NCBI GenBank assembly: GCA_001460835.1
Contig: CYKH01000493.1
Location: forward strand, 12,521 to 76,520
From: Bodo saltans
Lineage: Eukaryota > Euglenozoa > Kinetoplastea > Eubodonida > Bodonidae
Direction of reading: 5' to 3'
Length of the DNA: 64,000 nt
Within the stretch, counting starts at the first letter, position 1. Each line of letters opens with the position of its first letter. This document shows, in pieces, positions 1 through 8,777 of the stretch. The translations under genes and the position numbers were made by a program. Under the pieces are notes generated by a model, which had not been told where the DNA came from, searched no databases, and worked only from the letters and a program-made list of their open reading frames with translations.

Positions 1-109
1 ATTCTGAACGACACTGTCCTTCAGCACTTTGGACGAGTTGCGTAGTGTGCACTGCAGGCCAGTCATTGTATTGTTACGGTTCATCTGTGCCCTTGCCAGG
101 CTTTATTGT

Positions 110-138
110 GCTTTGTTTCTTTTTCTTTGTATCCACAG
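110..138 (+). promoter_or_regulatory. Probable trans-splice acceptor
   Basis: A T/C-rich tract ends in CACAG, with AG at 137-138. In kinetoplastids the spliced leader is added after such a tract. The site lies downstream of an in-frame upstream start at 29, so it argues that translation begins at the ATG at 155. Confidence 0.6.
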
Positions 139-154
139 TGGCCTCCGATCGATC

Positions 155-1024
155 ATGGTTGAGCCGACAAGTTCAGAAAGGGTTCCTCGCATCCATAAAG
201 TCAAGCGAGCCAACAGCAATCGTCTTCGTCGTAGTTTTGTGATCAGCAGCTGCTTTTCGCTGTTTGCAGCTGTCCTATGTCTTGTAGCGCTTCAGATGCC
301 CCATTGGTTTATCACGGTGACGAGTTCTTCCACTAAAAGCTACGGCATCGACTCAGTGTGCACAGACTCCCTTTGTGTGTCGAGGACGTATTCTGACATG
401 AACTTAGGCCTGTGCCTGATATCTGGCCCATCGTTCGACAATCGAAGCATCGCGGTGCGATGGCTCTTGTACGTTGGCATCGGTCTTGCTCTTTTGTCGG
501 TGCCACTCTATTTCGTCGCGACATTCCGCAAGCAGTCGTTCTTACTCCCGGCACTTTGCACACAGCTCTTTGCATTCCTTTGCGTAGGTGCGTGCATCGT
601 ACTGTTTGTGATCATCTTTCAGAATTGGCTGTTCTGTGGCAATAGTTTCTGTAAGTACGTGTACAGCCAATCTGGCACGTCCAGTACACCGTGCTTTGCT
701 ACGTACGGCACAGGGTACATTATGACATCATGCGCAGCGTGTTTGTTGCTCGTTGGATTCGTCTTCGCAGTCGGTGCCCTGATTGTGCAACGTCGTCGGG
801 AGTCTGCCCTGCAGTTGGTGCTGGTGTCGCGCAACGCACAATACGAGGCACCAACGGACTTTGAGGCGCCTGAAGGATTTTTGTTTGATCCATCGTGTGG
901 CTTGTACTATTCGGACGATGTGCAATTGTACTTGGACCCAGAGTCGTGTCACTACTACGACCCTGCAAGAGGATTGTGGTACGACACCAGTGCAGACCGA
1001 TGGTATGAGATTGAAGAGAATTAG
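155..1024 (+). CDS. Four-helix membrane protein with OCRE-like cytosolic tail (first of a pair)
   Basis: This 289-residue protein has four hydrophobic helices at about residues 28-48, 103-123, 129-155 and 187-211. The first extracellular loop is cysteine-bearing (PHWF, then CTDSLC). The topology resembles claudin/PMP22 and kinetoplastid amastin proteins, but I see no diagnostic amastin signature, so the family is inferred. Residues 237-287 form an aromatic octamer-repeat tail (FDPSCGLYY, LDPESCHYYDP, GLWYDTSADRWYE) like an OCRE domain. The second loop carries NWLFCGNSFC, matched by EWLYCGLTFC in the next gene, so the two are tandem paralogues. The start at 155 follows the AG at 137-138; a longer reading from 29 would add a 42-residue extension lying before the likely splice site. 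Confidence 0.75.
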   Translation: MVEPTSSERVPRIHKVKRANSNRLRRSFVISSCFSLFAAVLCLVALQMPHWFITVTSSSTKSYGIDSVCTDSLCVSRTYSDMNLGLCLISGPSFDNRSIAVRWLLYVGIGLALLSVPLYFVATFRKQSFLLPALCTQLFAFLCVGACIVLFVIIFQNWLFCGNSFCKYVYSQSGTSSTPCFATYGTGYIMTSCAACLLLVGFVFAVGALIVQRRRESALQLVLVSRNAQYEAPTDFEAPEGFLFDPSCGLYYSDDVQLYLDPESCHYYDPARGLWYDTSADRWYEIEEN

Positions 1025-1159
1025 TCATCACATGTTCAGTAGCTTTGTACGCATTCCAAACGATAAGATGTTGTTGTAGCACTTGATGGACTGCGGCAAT
1101 GGTTCGCATCAGTCTTGAATATTTCCATCTCTGCTTTTCTGTAGGCAGAAGGGAAACAC

Positions 1160-2050
1160 ATGTTAGCTGCACGACTTGCACTGGGATTTCTGTTAATCGC
1201 TGCAGCTGCAGTGGCGTCGGTGTCCATCGGCATCGATCGGTGGACCATGCACACTGCTGATGCGACGTTCCTCATGACAGGTCTCCGCAGAAGTTGTGGC
1301 GTCAATGGGTGCATGCGCAACGAGTACAACGCCTCAGTCACCACTCTCGGCAACTGCACCAAGTCCCTCTCTACGTTCGAAGAGCTCAACGATGCAGCAT
1401 GGGCGTTGCAGATTGCTGCTGTGGCGGTGCTTGGGACAGGATCATTGTTTATGATTGGCAGCTCATTCCAAAGCCTTCGTTGCTTCGTAGTATCCATCGT
1501 CACTGCGCTGGTTGGTGCCATCGGTTACGTCGTTGGTGGAGGCATCGCGTACAACACTCACAATGAGTGGCTTTACTGCGGCCTTACATTTTGTGACAAT
1601 TATTACGCTGCAGGCGGCTTGCGTTGTGTCACGGAGCAGGGCCCCAGCTTCGCGCTGTGGTGCATTGCGATTGCTGTTGCAGGCTCAGGATTTGCCGGAG
1701 CGTTGTGGTTTCTTGCTGCTGACGTGGCGAAGTCCAACCTGCTAAAGAAGTCTCTCCCTCGTGGTGAGCGTCGCTCAAGCCAGTCGCGAGAGTCTGTGAG
1801 CCGCGAGACGAGAGCGATGTCGCCGCGCGAGCCAGTGAGGGCCCCAACCACTACTATTGTAGTGCCTGCTGGATTCCATTACCAACCAGAGTCTGGCCTG
1901 TATTTCTCAGACGCACAAAACACATTCTTTGATCAGCGCAACGGCCACTACTTCAGCGCGGAGCACAATTCCTGGTACAACCCAGACACGAAGCAGTGGT
2001 ACGTCAAGGAGGAGCACGTGTCCCCAGCAGCTGCGCCTGTCGTTTCATAA
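1160..2050 (+). CDS. Four-helix membrane protein with OCRE-like cytosolic tail (second of a pair)
   Basis: This 296-residue protein has hydrophobic helices at about 5-25, 80-100, 107-128 and 163-187. A cysteine-bearing first loop (CGVNGC) has two possible N-glycosylation sites (NAS, NCT). A basic, Ser-rich linker (about 195-230, several RxxS sites) precedes a tail at 236-283 with aromatic repeats (FHYQPESGLYFSD, GHYFSAEHNSWYNPDTKQWY), again OCRE-like. It is the diverged neighbour of the gene at 155-1024, with the same architecture and the shared loop motif W-L-[FY]-C-G-x-[ST]-F-C. A pyrimidine tract ending in TAG at 1142-1144 precedes the ATG. Function is unknown; a surface protein with a cytosolic docking tail is inferred. 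Confidence 0.75.
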   Translation: MLAARLALGFLLIAAAAVASVSIGIDRWTMHTADATFLMTGLRRSCGVNGCMRNEYNASVTTLGNCTKSLSTFEELNDAAWALQIAAVAVLGTGSLFMIGSSFQSLRCFVVSIVTALVGAIGYVVGGGIAYNTHNEWLYCGLTFCDNYYAAGGLRCVTEQGPSFALWCIAIAVAGSGFAGALWFLAADVAKSNLLKKSLPRGERRSSQSRESVSRETRAMSPREPVRAPTTTIVVPAGFHYQPESGLYFSDAQNTFFDQRNGHYFSAEHNSWYNPDTKQWYVKEEHVSPAAAPVVS

Positions 2051-2120
2051 CCTGTACAACATCGAAAGAAACGCAGTGAACTGATGATGAGTGTGAGTTT
2101 ATACGAAGCATGTAGTTCAA

Positions 2121-2163
2121 ATTCCGTTGCTTGTTGTTCCTTTATTCTATCCCTTGCCTGTAG
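2121..2163 (+). promoter_or_regulatory. Probable trans-splice acceptor
   Basis: A pyrimidine-rich stretch ends in TGTAG at 2159-2163, with a second AG at 2166-2167. It lies inside a longer in-frame reading from 2084 and therefore favours the ATG at 2177 as the true start. Confidence 0.55.
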
Positions 2164-2176
2164 CCAGGCCACAGCT

Positions 2177-2827
2177 ATGCGGAGTTTCGGCGGGTACACC
2201 ACCGCCGTGTTCTCGACGTCGAGGCACTTTCAAGACATGACTGCGTCTGTTCTTGGCACCAGCACTCTCTCCTCGCAGTTCTTGCAGCAATTGAAGGAAG
2301 ACCTGAGCGCCGAGGAAATGAAGAAGCAATCAGGGTTCGGAACATTTGGCGAAACGATGCGCAGCTGCATTTCAAAAGGCGAGCTGGAGCACATGGAGAG
2401 CCCTGCAGCAGATGAGGCGCACCTCAAAAAGCTTGATAAGATGGTGGACAACTGGTTCACAAAGATCCCACTGCCGAAGGATCCTATGCGTGCTGCCCTT
2501 GCTCCGACGAAAGAAGAGTTGGCGGAACAGGAGAAGTTCGAAGTACTGAAAGAGGCCATGAGGGAGCGATACCAGTCAGCGAACAGACGCAAGCGTGCCG
2601 AAGAAGAGCGTATTGGTGTCGCCATGAAAAGGGTCGAGGACGGAACTCACCCAGCATACAACAAAGCATCGAAGTATGAAGCATTTGAAACTGTTTCAGA
2701 GAAGATTAGTTTGGCGAAGGCAGCTGATAATGAAGCAGACGCTTTGAGGAAAGAGCTCGAGGAGATGAAGAGGAAGGTGGCAGCCCTTGAGGCATCACTG
2801 AAGCAGTCAACCAGTACGAGTGTTTAA
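2177..2827 (+). CDS. Hypothetical charged coiled-coil protein, possibly mitochondrial
   Basis: This 216-residue protein was not recognised. The N-terminus (MRSFGGYTTAVFSTSRHF) is free of acidic residues and rich in Ser/Thr/Arg, like a mitochondrial import signal. The middle is charged and helical (AEEMKKQSG, DKMVDNWFTKIPLPKDP). The last 50 residues have heptad character (ALRKELEEMKRKVAALEASL), suggesting a C-terminal coiled coil. The start was chosen because the splice tract ends at 2163; an upstream in-frame ATG at 2084 would lie before it. It is tightly spaced from the membrane-protein pair upstream and the duplicated small gene downstream. Confidence 0.6.
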   Translation: MRSFGGYTTAVFSTSRHFQDMTASVLGTSTLSSQFLQQLKEDLSAEEMKKQSGFGTFGETMRSCISKGELEHMESPAADEAHLKKLDKMVDNWFTKIPLPKDPMRAALAPTKEELAEQEKFEVLKEAMRERYQSANRRKRAEEERIGVAMKRVEDGTHPAYNKASKYEAFETVSEKISLAKAADNEADALRKELEEMKRKVAALEASLKQSTSTSV

Positions 2828-2932
2828 TTGCCAGTTGTCGTGATGCATGTTATTTATGATTATGCGAGCCAACCATTGCATTTCCCTCGTCCTATTGTCA
2901 TTGTTACTGTAAGCGACCCTTTAGGAGAAAAA

Positions 2933-3830
2933 ATGATGAAGAGGTTTTGCAGTGGATTTGACCTGAGCGAGCGTGCAATGCTGCTGACGAGTTGTGCCGT
3001 CACGGAACAGCAGCGTTTCTGGGTGAAGCCGAAGAAGCGACCGAAGGTAGGAGCAGGATTTCAGGATAAAGCACAAAAATGGCGTGAGGAGTATCTGCTG
3101 GACCGTCATCGTATTCTTGCCGATGGTTTGAAGGCGTACGTTGAATTCAGCTCTCAGCGCCGCACAGAGCCATGGGACACACGATTCAAGCCGTTTGATC
3201 GCGTGGAGAAGGACGGTGTTCACATCTTGGTGAAGTACCTCATGGAGGACAAGCTTAACTTAGCAGGATACCACCCCAGAGCGACGAAGCGCCTCATGTG
3301 CAACGTCGGCCTTCTGGGTCCAACCGTCACGACAACCGCTCGCTGGAAGCCCTTCCGCTTTGCACAGTTGTCGGCCACGACGACCGGAACAGCAGCGTTT
3401 CTGGGTGAAGCCGAAGAAGCGACCGAAGGTAGGAGCAGGATTTCAGGATAAAGCACAAAAATGGCGTGAGGAGTATCTGCTGGACCGTCATCGTATTCTT
3501 GCCGATGGTTTGAAGGCGTACGTTGAATTCAGCTCTCAGCGCCGCACAGAGCCATGGGACACACGATTCAAGCCGTTTGATCGCGTGGAGAAGGACGGTG
3601 TTCACATCTTGGTGAAGTACCTCATGGAGGACAAGCTTAACTTAGCAGGATACCACCCCAGAGCAACGAAGCGCCTCATGTGCAACGTCGGCCTTCTGGG
3701 TCCAACCGTCACGACAACCGCTCGCTGGAAGCCCTTCCGCTTTGCACAGTTGTCGGCCACGACGACTAAGGCTGACCGTCTCTACACGCGGGATCGCAGC
3801 ATTGCCACTGGAGGCTACTCTGATGTGTAG
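2933..3830 (+). CDS. Small unknown protein, frame broken by a 382-bp tandem duplication
   Basis: The single-copy protein would be about 170 residues, beginning MMKRFCSGFD and ending RSIATGGYSDV. It is basic and includes QRFWVKPKKRPKVG and KAQKWREEYLLDRHR. Splice-type AGs lie at 2912-2913 and 2923-2924, just before the ATG at 2933. A 382-bp segment (3003-3384) is repeated at 3385-3766. As 382 is not a multiple of three, the first copy reads into a stop at 3451 while the second copy, in another frame, carries the natural C-terminus to 3830. The copies differ at one noted base (GAGCGACG versus GAGCAACG). The family was not recognised; the short basic form fits a mitochondrial or ribosome-associated protein, but that is a guess. 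Confidence 0.55.
3003..3766 (+). repeat. 382-bp direct tandem duplication (2 copies)
   Basis: Copy 1 is 3003-3384 and copy 2 is 3385-3766, head to tail with no spacer. One single-base difference was noted. It lies wholly within a coding region and shifts the frame. Confidence 0.9.
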
Positions 3831-3938
3831 TGGCGTCAACGAATATGATCACGCGTGTACTCTTCATTCCCTGCCCTCAAGTGTTGCTGAACTTGTTCTC
3901 TCTTTCTTTGTCACTTTAGATATCGCCATCAGACAAGT

Positions 3939-5606
3939 ATGACATCGTGGGAACAGACATTTGAGGGATTGCTGAGGCAACGCAACGCTGCGCAAACAGA
4001 CCCGTTTCGCGAACTCATCGCGTCGCATAGGAGACTGCGAACCGGAGCAACGGTCTCGGCGCAGTTAACTGCTCGTGTTCAGCAGTTGGAAGTGGAACGA
4101 ACAGCGTTGGAGGGGAAGCTGCAACGAGTCAGCACCAGTGGGGGGAAGGGAGGAGCTGGTTTCTCTGGGAGAGAGGTTGACCTTGAAAGCCAAGTTGCCA
4201 CGCTGCAGCAGCGGCTCAATGAAGCTCTCGTGCAACAAGCAGACTACTACCGAATGCGGTACGATTTGCAGACGCAGGATGACCAAGTAGCTCGCCTACA
4301 AAAGCGTGTCAATGAGCTCGAGTACACCTTGAAGGTGAAGTCTACTGAGTACGAAGACAGCATTCTCCGCCTCAGCACGCAGGCGACGGATAGGGAGAAG
4401 ACTTTGCAAGTGCTGCGGGGGCAACTCGATGGATTTCAAAAAGAGAACGACAAAATGCGTAGTGAGATTATTCAGCGTGACGGTGAACTTCAGCGATACT
4501 TGCAGGAAATCCTTAATTCAAAGGAGCGAGAGGGAGTTCTACAAAATGAAATCCTTATCCTTGAACAAAAGATGATCGAAGTTAGGGTTGGTCCAACTAC
4601 TGTCGTCCAAGAGCCCGAGAGTGATCATGAGGCACGCTTCACCTCCACTGCAAACCTTGGCGCCTCGTTTGGGGGTGCCGCTATCACCCCGTCGTATGTT
4701 GCTCGAAGCGTCGAAGATGCACACCACGCAGAGTGCTACTCCATCGCTGTGACCGAACGCGGACCAACCATCTGGACCGGCGGGAATGATAAAATGTTGC
4801 GATCGTGGGACGCTGCGCTCATCAGCACCGGGTCGCTCAACATCTCTTCCGCGCCTCTGTGTATGGATGCCGTTGCTGACAAGCTCATCGTCGGCAGCCC
4901 GGACGGCGCCTGCCGTTTGTTCGATACGCAAACGAGAAGAACGCTCCTGCAATTGACGGGACACGCGTCTTCGGAAAAGATTCAGGCCACATACTTCACT
5001 CCGTCCGGTGGTCAGGTGGTGTCTGCTAGCGGTGATCGGACGATCAAACTTTGGGACCTGCATTCGTCTGCTGCACTGGCCACCATGCCTTGCCGTAGTG
5101 CGTGCTTCGATCTCAGCTCGTCGCACTCCACCATCTGCAGCGGACACTTTGACAGCACCATCTGTGTGTGGGATCCCCGAGGCAAGCCAACGCCTGTCAT
5201 GGAGATGCGGAACGTTCACGACAGCAGGAACGTGATCAGTGTGCGATGGACTCCAGACTTCAACCAGATTGTGTCATTAGGGCGCGATAACAAAGTGCGG
5301 ATGTTCGATTGCCGTACGGCTCAAGCCAGTAGAAGTCCAATGGGAAGCGACAAGCTCACATTGTCCTCGGCCATGATGCGAGTCTCACTCAGTCCGGATG
5401 GTGGGCAGGTTGCGTGTGGCTCCTCCTCGGGTGCCCTCTTTGTGTGGTCCCTACGGAGTGTGGGGAAGAGCGTGGACGAAGAGCAACGCCCCAGTGCTAT
5501 CTTGGAGGGGCAGCACAAAGGAATGCTTCCCCATGCCCTGTGGCTCCCCGACGGACGCTCGTTGGTGTCAATTGGGCAGGATAGGCGTATCAACCTTTGG
5601 AAGTAA
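3939..5606 (+). CDS. ATG16: Autophagy protein ATG16 (coiled coil plus WD40)
   Basis: ATG16 scaffolds the ATG12-ATG5 conjugate on the forming autophagosome and so directs ATG8 lipidation. The 555-residue protein begins with an ATG16-like ATG5-binding segment (WEQTFEGLLRQRNA, then DPFRELIASHRRLR). A coiled coil of about 180 residues follows, with QQLEVERTALEGKLQ and a long second helix. From about residue 260 to the end there is a WD40 propeller; visible blades include GGNDKMLRSWD, SASGDRTIKLWD, GHFDSTICVWDPRG, SLGRDNKVRMFD, SSGALFVWS and IGQDRRINLWK. This order and length match metazoan-type ATG16L rather than the short yeast form, which lacks WD40. A pyrimidine tract ending in AG at 3918-3919 precedes the ATG. 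Two ATG12-like genes lie about 36 kb downstream in the same cluster. Confidence 0.85.
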   Translation: MTSWEQTFEGLLRQRNAAQTDPFRELIASHRRLRTGATVSAQLTARVQQLEVERTALEGKLQRVSTSGGKGGAGFSGREVDLESQVATLQQRLNEALVQQADYYRMRYDLQTQDDQVARLQKRVNELEYTLKVKSTEYEDSILRLSTQATDREKTLQVLRGQLDGFQKENDKMRSEIIQRDGELQRYLQEILNSKEREGVLQNEILILEQKMIEVRVGPTTVVQEPESDHEARFTSTANLGASFGGAAITPSYVARSVEDAHHAECYSIAVTERGPTIWTGGNDKMLRSWDAALISTGSLNISSAPLCMDAVADKLIVGSPDGACRLFDTQTRRTLLQLTGHASSEKIQATYFTPSGGQVVSASGDRTIKLWDLHSSAALATMPCRSACFDLSSSHSTICSGHFDSTICVWDPRGKPTPVMEMRNVHDSRNVISVRWTPDFNQIVSLGRDNKVRMFDCRTAQASRSPMGSDKLTLSSAMMRVSLSPDGGQVACGSSSGALFVWSLRSVGKSVDEEQRPSAILEGQHKGMLPHALWLPDGRSLVSIGQDRRINLWK

Positions 5607-5740
5607 CGAGCCTTGCGAGCAGACTTTCACAATCGTGAAAGGGCATCTCTTTCTCGAATGCGTTGCGTTTTTTTCCTCATCGCACCATACAGTCATTATT
5701 ACGGTTGAGAGTGCCACAATGTTCTGGTCAGTCCACATGT

Positions 5741-5774
5741 TTCTTTCTCTTTGATTGTCGTCATTGTATCACAG
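5741..5774 (+). promoter_or_regulatory. Probable trans-splice acceptor
   Basis: A T/C-rich run (TTCTTTCTCTTTGATTG and on) ends in TCACAG, with AG at 5773-5774, eight bases before the ATG at 5782. It excludes a start nine codons upstream at 5755. Confidence 0.65.
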
Positions 5775-5781
5775 GATTATC

Positions 5782-7272
5782 ATGAGTGTTGTGAAAGGCG
5801 AAGAGGCACGTGTTCAAGCAGAACTGGTCAACGCTGCAGTGGCGCATAACGGTGTTTTCTCATCCTGCATCGACCTCAACCGAGTCAACGCCTCTCGCTG
5901 GCAGCAGTCCGCAAAGGACGCAGCGGATTTATCGACGACGCTTGAAGACTTGCACAAGACAACAACCGAGCTCGTACAAGAAGGCCAAGTGTGGCGGCAG
6001 GCTCGATCGGTTGCCACCGCCGCAGTGTCCAACCACCAGAAGATGGTGGAGATCTTAGAAATTCCCCAGACGCTGGATGTGTGCCTTCGTGCAGAGATGT
6101 TCCACGAGGCTCTTCTCATCTTAGACTTCTCTAAGAATTTGTTGTCGCAGCGTGGGACGCGTGATAGTCTGAGCCTTCTCGACCAACTCGAAGAGAACGT
6201 TGGGAAGACGCTGCACGCCGCATTACTGACGGTGGTTGTGCCTCGCTTGAGCCAGCACCTTCCACTGAACACGGCAGTGAAGTTGATCTCTTTTTTGAGG
6301 AGGCTGCACACGAACGATGATGTCCTGACGCAATTATTTCTAGATTGCAAGACGTCATTCTTGGACCAGTGCCTCCAAGAAGCATCCACACTTAGCCACA
6401 CTCCCTATGCGTTCCTGTCGAAATTGCTGAATGTGTACAAGGTGCACGTGGCAGAGGCCGTTCACCAGTTTAAGGCATGCTTTTCATCTGCAGAGCTACC
6501 GAGGCTTGCGTCGTGGTGCAACGAGCGCGCTGACGTGTTCCTTGCTGCGTTTGATGGCCGCCTGCAACTCGTCACGAACGGAGCCGAGGTTGCGTCACTG
6601 ACGGACCAGACTGCTAATGTCTGTGCGGCCTCTGTGAAGGTGGGCACCGACATCGGACCGCTGCTGATGGAGCGTATTTGTCAGCGAGGGTTTCAACTGT
6701 TTTCTGCTCAGATTCAAGGAGCTTCCTCCGCGTTCCGTGCTGCGATGCAATCTATCTCGTGGAAGTTGCCTGCAGGAGGTTCTTCACAGCTGCAGAGGGT
6801 TGATGCGGAGGTCTCCCCTTCAGCTGGTCCACCTCCTGCCCCACTGGTGCTGCTGCAATTTTTGCCGTTGGCTTATGCGATGAACGGCATCTTGTCTGCA
6901 TTCAATGAAATTCGAAGGTGTGCCGCCTCAGCGATAGCCTGGCCATGCCTTGAAGAGCTTGGTGTGTTCTTGCGTGTCATCATCACCGATGTGCAGCGAG
7001 TGCACTCCGCGTCGCTCTTGATGGAGGCACATGAGCAGGAGAGCCTCAAAAGATTCCGCAAGGCATTGACAGACGAGTTCCTTCCCCACGTGTGGACGTG
7101 CGCTAAGCGAGTATTTCCAAGCAAGGAGGCACTGTTGTCTGAGCTGGAGCTTGTGGTGGAGAGTGAGGTGCGTTCTCTGCGCGATGTGGCGCCTCATGCT
7201 GCCCCTCCCCACCCTCACACCGCAAGTGAGGCTACGGTTGCCGCAGCTGCCAGCCCTCCTGTTGCTGAGTAG
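5782..7272 (+). CDS. COG8: Conserved oligomeric Golgi complex subunit 8 (COG8/Dor1)
   Basis: COG8 is a lobe B subunit of the COG tether, which captures vesicles for retrograde transport within the Golgi. The 496-residue protein has the family signature: an N-terminal helical bundle, then VEILEIPQTLDVCLRAEMFH with EALLILDFSKNLL, a stretch with the LRRLH turn (KLISFLRRLHTNDDVLTQLF), and FLDCKTSFLDQCL leading to YAFLSKLLNVYKVHVAEAV. The C-terminal half is helical and less conserved, and ends in a Pro/Ala/His-rich tail. The length is somewhat short of animal COG8 (about 600). The start follows the AG at 5774. Confidence 0.85.
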   Translation: MSVVKGEEARVQAELVNAAVAHNGVFSSCIDLNRVNASRWQQSAKDAADLSTTLEDLHKTTTELVQEGQVWRQARSVATAAVSNHQKMVEILEIPQTLDVCLRAEMFHEALLILDFSKNLLSQRGTRDSLSLLDQLEENVGKTLHAALLTVVVPRLSQHLPLNTAVKLISFLRRLHTNDDVLTQLFLDCKTSFLDQCLQEASTLSHTPYAFLSKLLNVYKVHVAEAVHQFKACFSSAELPRLASWCNERADVFLAAFDGRLQLVTNGAEVASLTDQTANVCAASVKVGTDIGPLLMERICQRGFQLFSAQIQGASSAFRAAMQSISWKLPAGGSSQLQRVDAEVSPSAGPPPAPLVLLQFLPLAYAMNGILSAFNEIRRCAASAIAWPCLEELGVFLRVIITDVQRVHSASLLMEAHEQESLKRFRKALTDEFLPHVWTCAKRVFPSKEALLSELELVVESEVRSLRDVAPHAAPPHPHTASEATVAAAASPPVAE

Positions 7273-7309
7273 TACAATCGACTCCTCTTCATATTTTTCT
7301 TTGTGGCGT

Positions 7310-7341
7310 TGCATTCTAAGGGAATTCTAAGGGAATTCTAA
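7310..7341 (+). repeat. 11-bp tandem repeat
   Basis: ATTCTAAGGGA is repeated about two and a half times in the spacer after COG8. No function is evident. Confidence 0.8.
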
Positions 7342-7385
7342 GCGTTCTTTGTCTTATTGATGGACTTTAAAAGTAAAGAGACGAG

Positions 7386-8586
7386 ATGGAGGATGACGGT
7401 GCGTGGAGGCTGCCACCATACCACCCCCTGGTGGCCGAGTCGTGTTTCGCTAACAGCGACTACCTCCTGCTCGCGTGTGACGCAGTTACGGATCGCCGAT
7501 AAGAACTCGTTTCCTAGACGCCGTACGCCAAATCCGGACGACTCGGGGTTCTCGACCCTGGGGAGGGGCTGAGGAAACCGGAAGTTTTGAGTGAGCCGTC
7601 ACGGTCGCCTAGGAAGATGTTGTGCGGTTCCACGTCCAACTTGACGACGCCGAACGTTCGCCGAGATAGTGTTTCTGTGGATGCAGCCACGAAGCTGTTG
7701 GATACTGGCGACATCGAGCTGTACCTCAAGCAGATGCAGAAGAAGCACCATGAGGAATATCGCCGCCAACACGCCTACGTCAAGGTTCACTACCATCGCT
7801 CGAAAGCTAGTGTGATCCAGACCTACATCGACAGGAACAGGCGTGAGGAGAATGAAGTCCGTAGCGATATTGAAGTAGTGGAGCAGCTTATGCGTGCTCA
7901 GCTGTTAGACGTGTTCCGTGTCCACCGGTACTCGAAGCTGATGAGCCTGCAAGTGGAGGAGACATTCTCGCGCACCCGCCTGCTGGTGACGGAGGTGGAG
8001 CACATGCTACCTGCTTCTCAAACTGCGCGCAGTGACAGAGTCGTGGGAAATTCTCATGATCTCTCAGGTTGCCAGCAGCCCCCAGCGAGCTCGCTCAGCA
8101 GGGCAGCCCACACCACAGAGACCTCCCTCTGGTGTTCAAAGCTCTGGCCGGCTTTGCCGCGGCCGGTCTGCATCGATTGCGATGGACGGCAACTGGGTGG
8201 AGTCGTTCCTAGGTGGAAACGAGGCGAGAGGACGCATTGAGCTCGAAAATGAGCGCGAAAGCTTTCTCGAGAGGATGGAGCTGTGCGCTGCCACAGAGAG
8301 ACATGCCATTGGAAAAGCGTATGTCTATTGCTCCTCCAAGTCCGATGGTGGCCTGACGCTTGTCGGAGGTGCCCCGGCAAATGAGTGCCAACGCTACATC
8401 CGTGCTTCGTGCTTGTTTCTGGCGGAGGAGGAGGACATCATGCGGCACCACCTGGAGGTATTGTATGACCAAGGCGCGAAAAGGTTTCGTATGCTATGCA
8501 ATAGTGCGGTGTGCGATGTAGACCTTTCTCGAGCAGGTTCCTTCCGGCTCAAAGCTTCGTTTAACAGAGGCTCGCCGGGGCTTTAG
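7386..8586 (+). pseudogene. Unknown gene with several frame breaks
   Basis: Coding character runs through this stretch but changes frame. An ATG at 7386 opens 38 codons (start MEDDGAWRLPPYHPLVAESC) closed by a stop at 7500-7502. From about 7518 the same frame reopens and, from 7587, gives about 140 residues of charged helix (YLKQMQKKHHEEYRRQHAY, ASVIQTYIDRNRREENEVRS, LQVEETFSRTRLLVTEVEHM). Between about 7990 and 8030 coding moves to another frame, continuing LRAVTESWEILMISQVASSP and a Ser/Pro/Arg linker, then about 135 residues (MDGNWVESFLGGNEARGRIE, CQRYIRASCLFLAEEEDIM) to the stop at 8586. The family was not recognised. It may be a decayed gene or a live gene with sequence errors; the helical, charged first half would suit a cytoskeletal protein. 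Confidence 0.5.
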
Positions 8587-8777
8587 GCCGTTGTACGAAT
8601 GACGTGTACCAGTTTCCTTTGATTTGATATTTCCTTTTGTGGCCCCCTCATACCTCCTCCACAACCGCCCCTCCCACAACGGCGAAAAATTTTGATGACG
8701 CGGTGAAAGTTGGATTGAATGTGTGATTTGACGCTCAATGAATTGCTTGCATTGGTTGATCAGGACTGCCAGAATCA

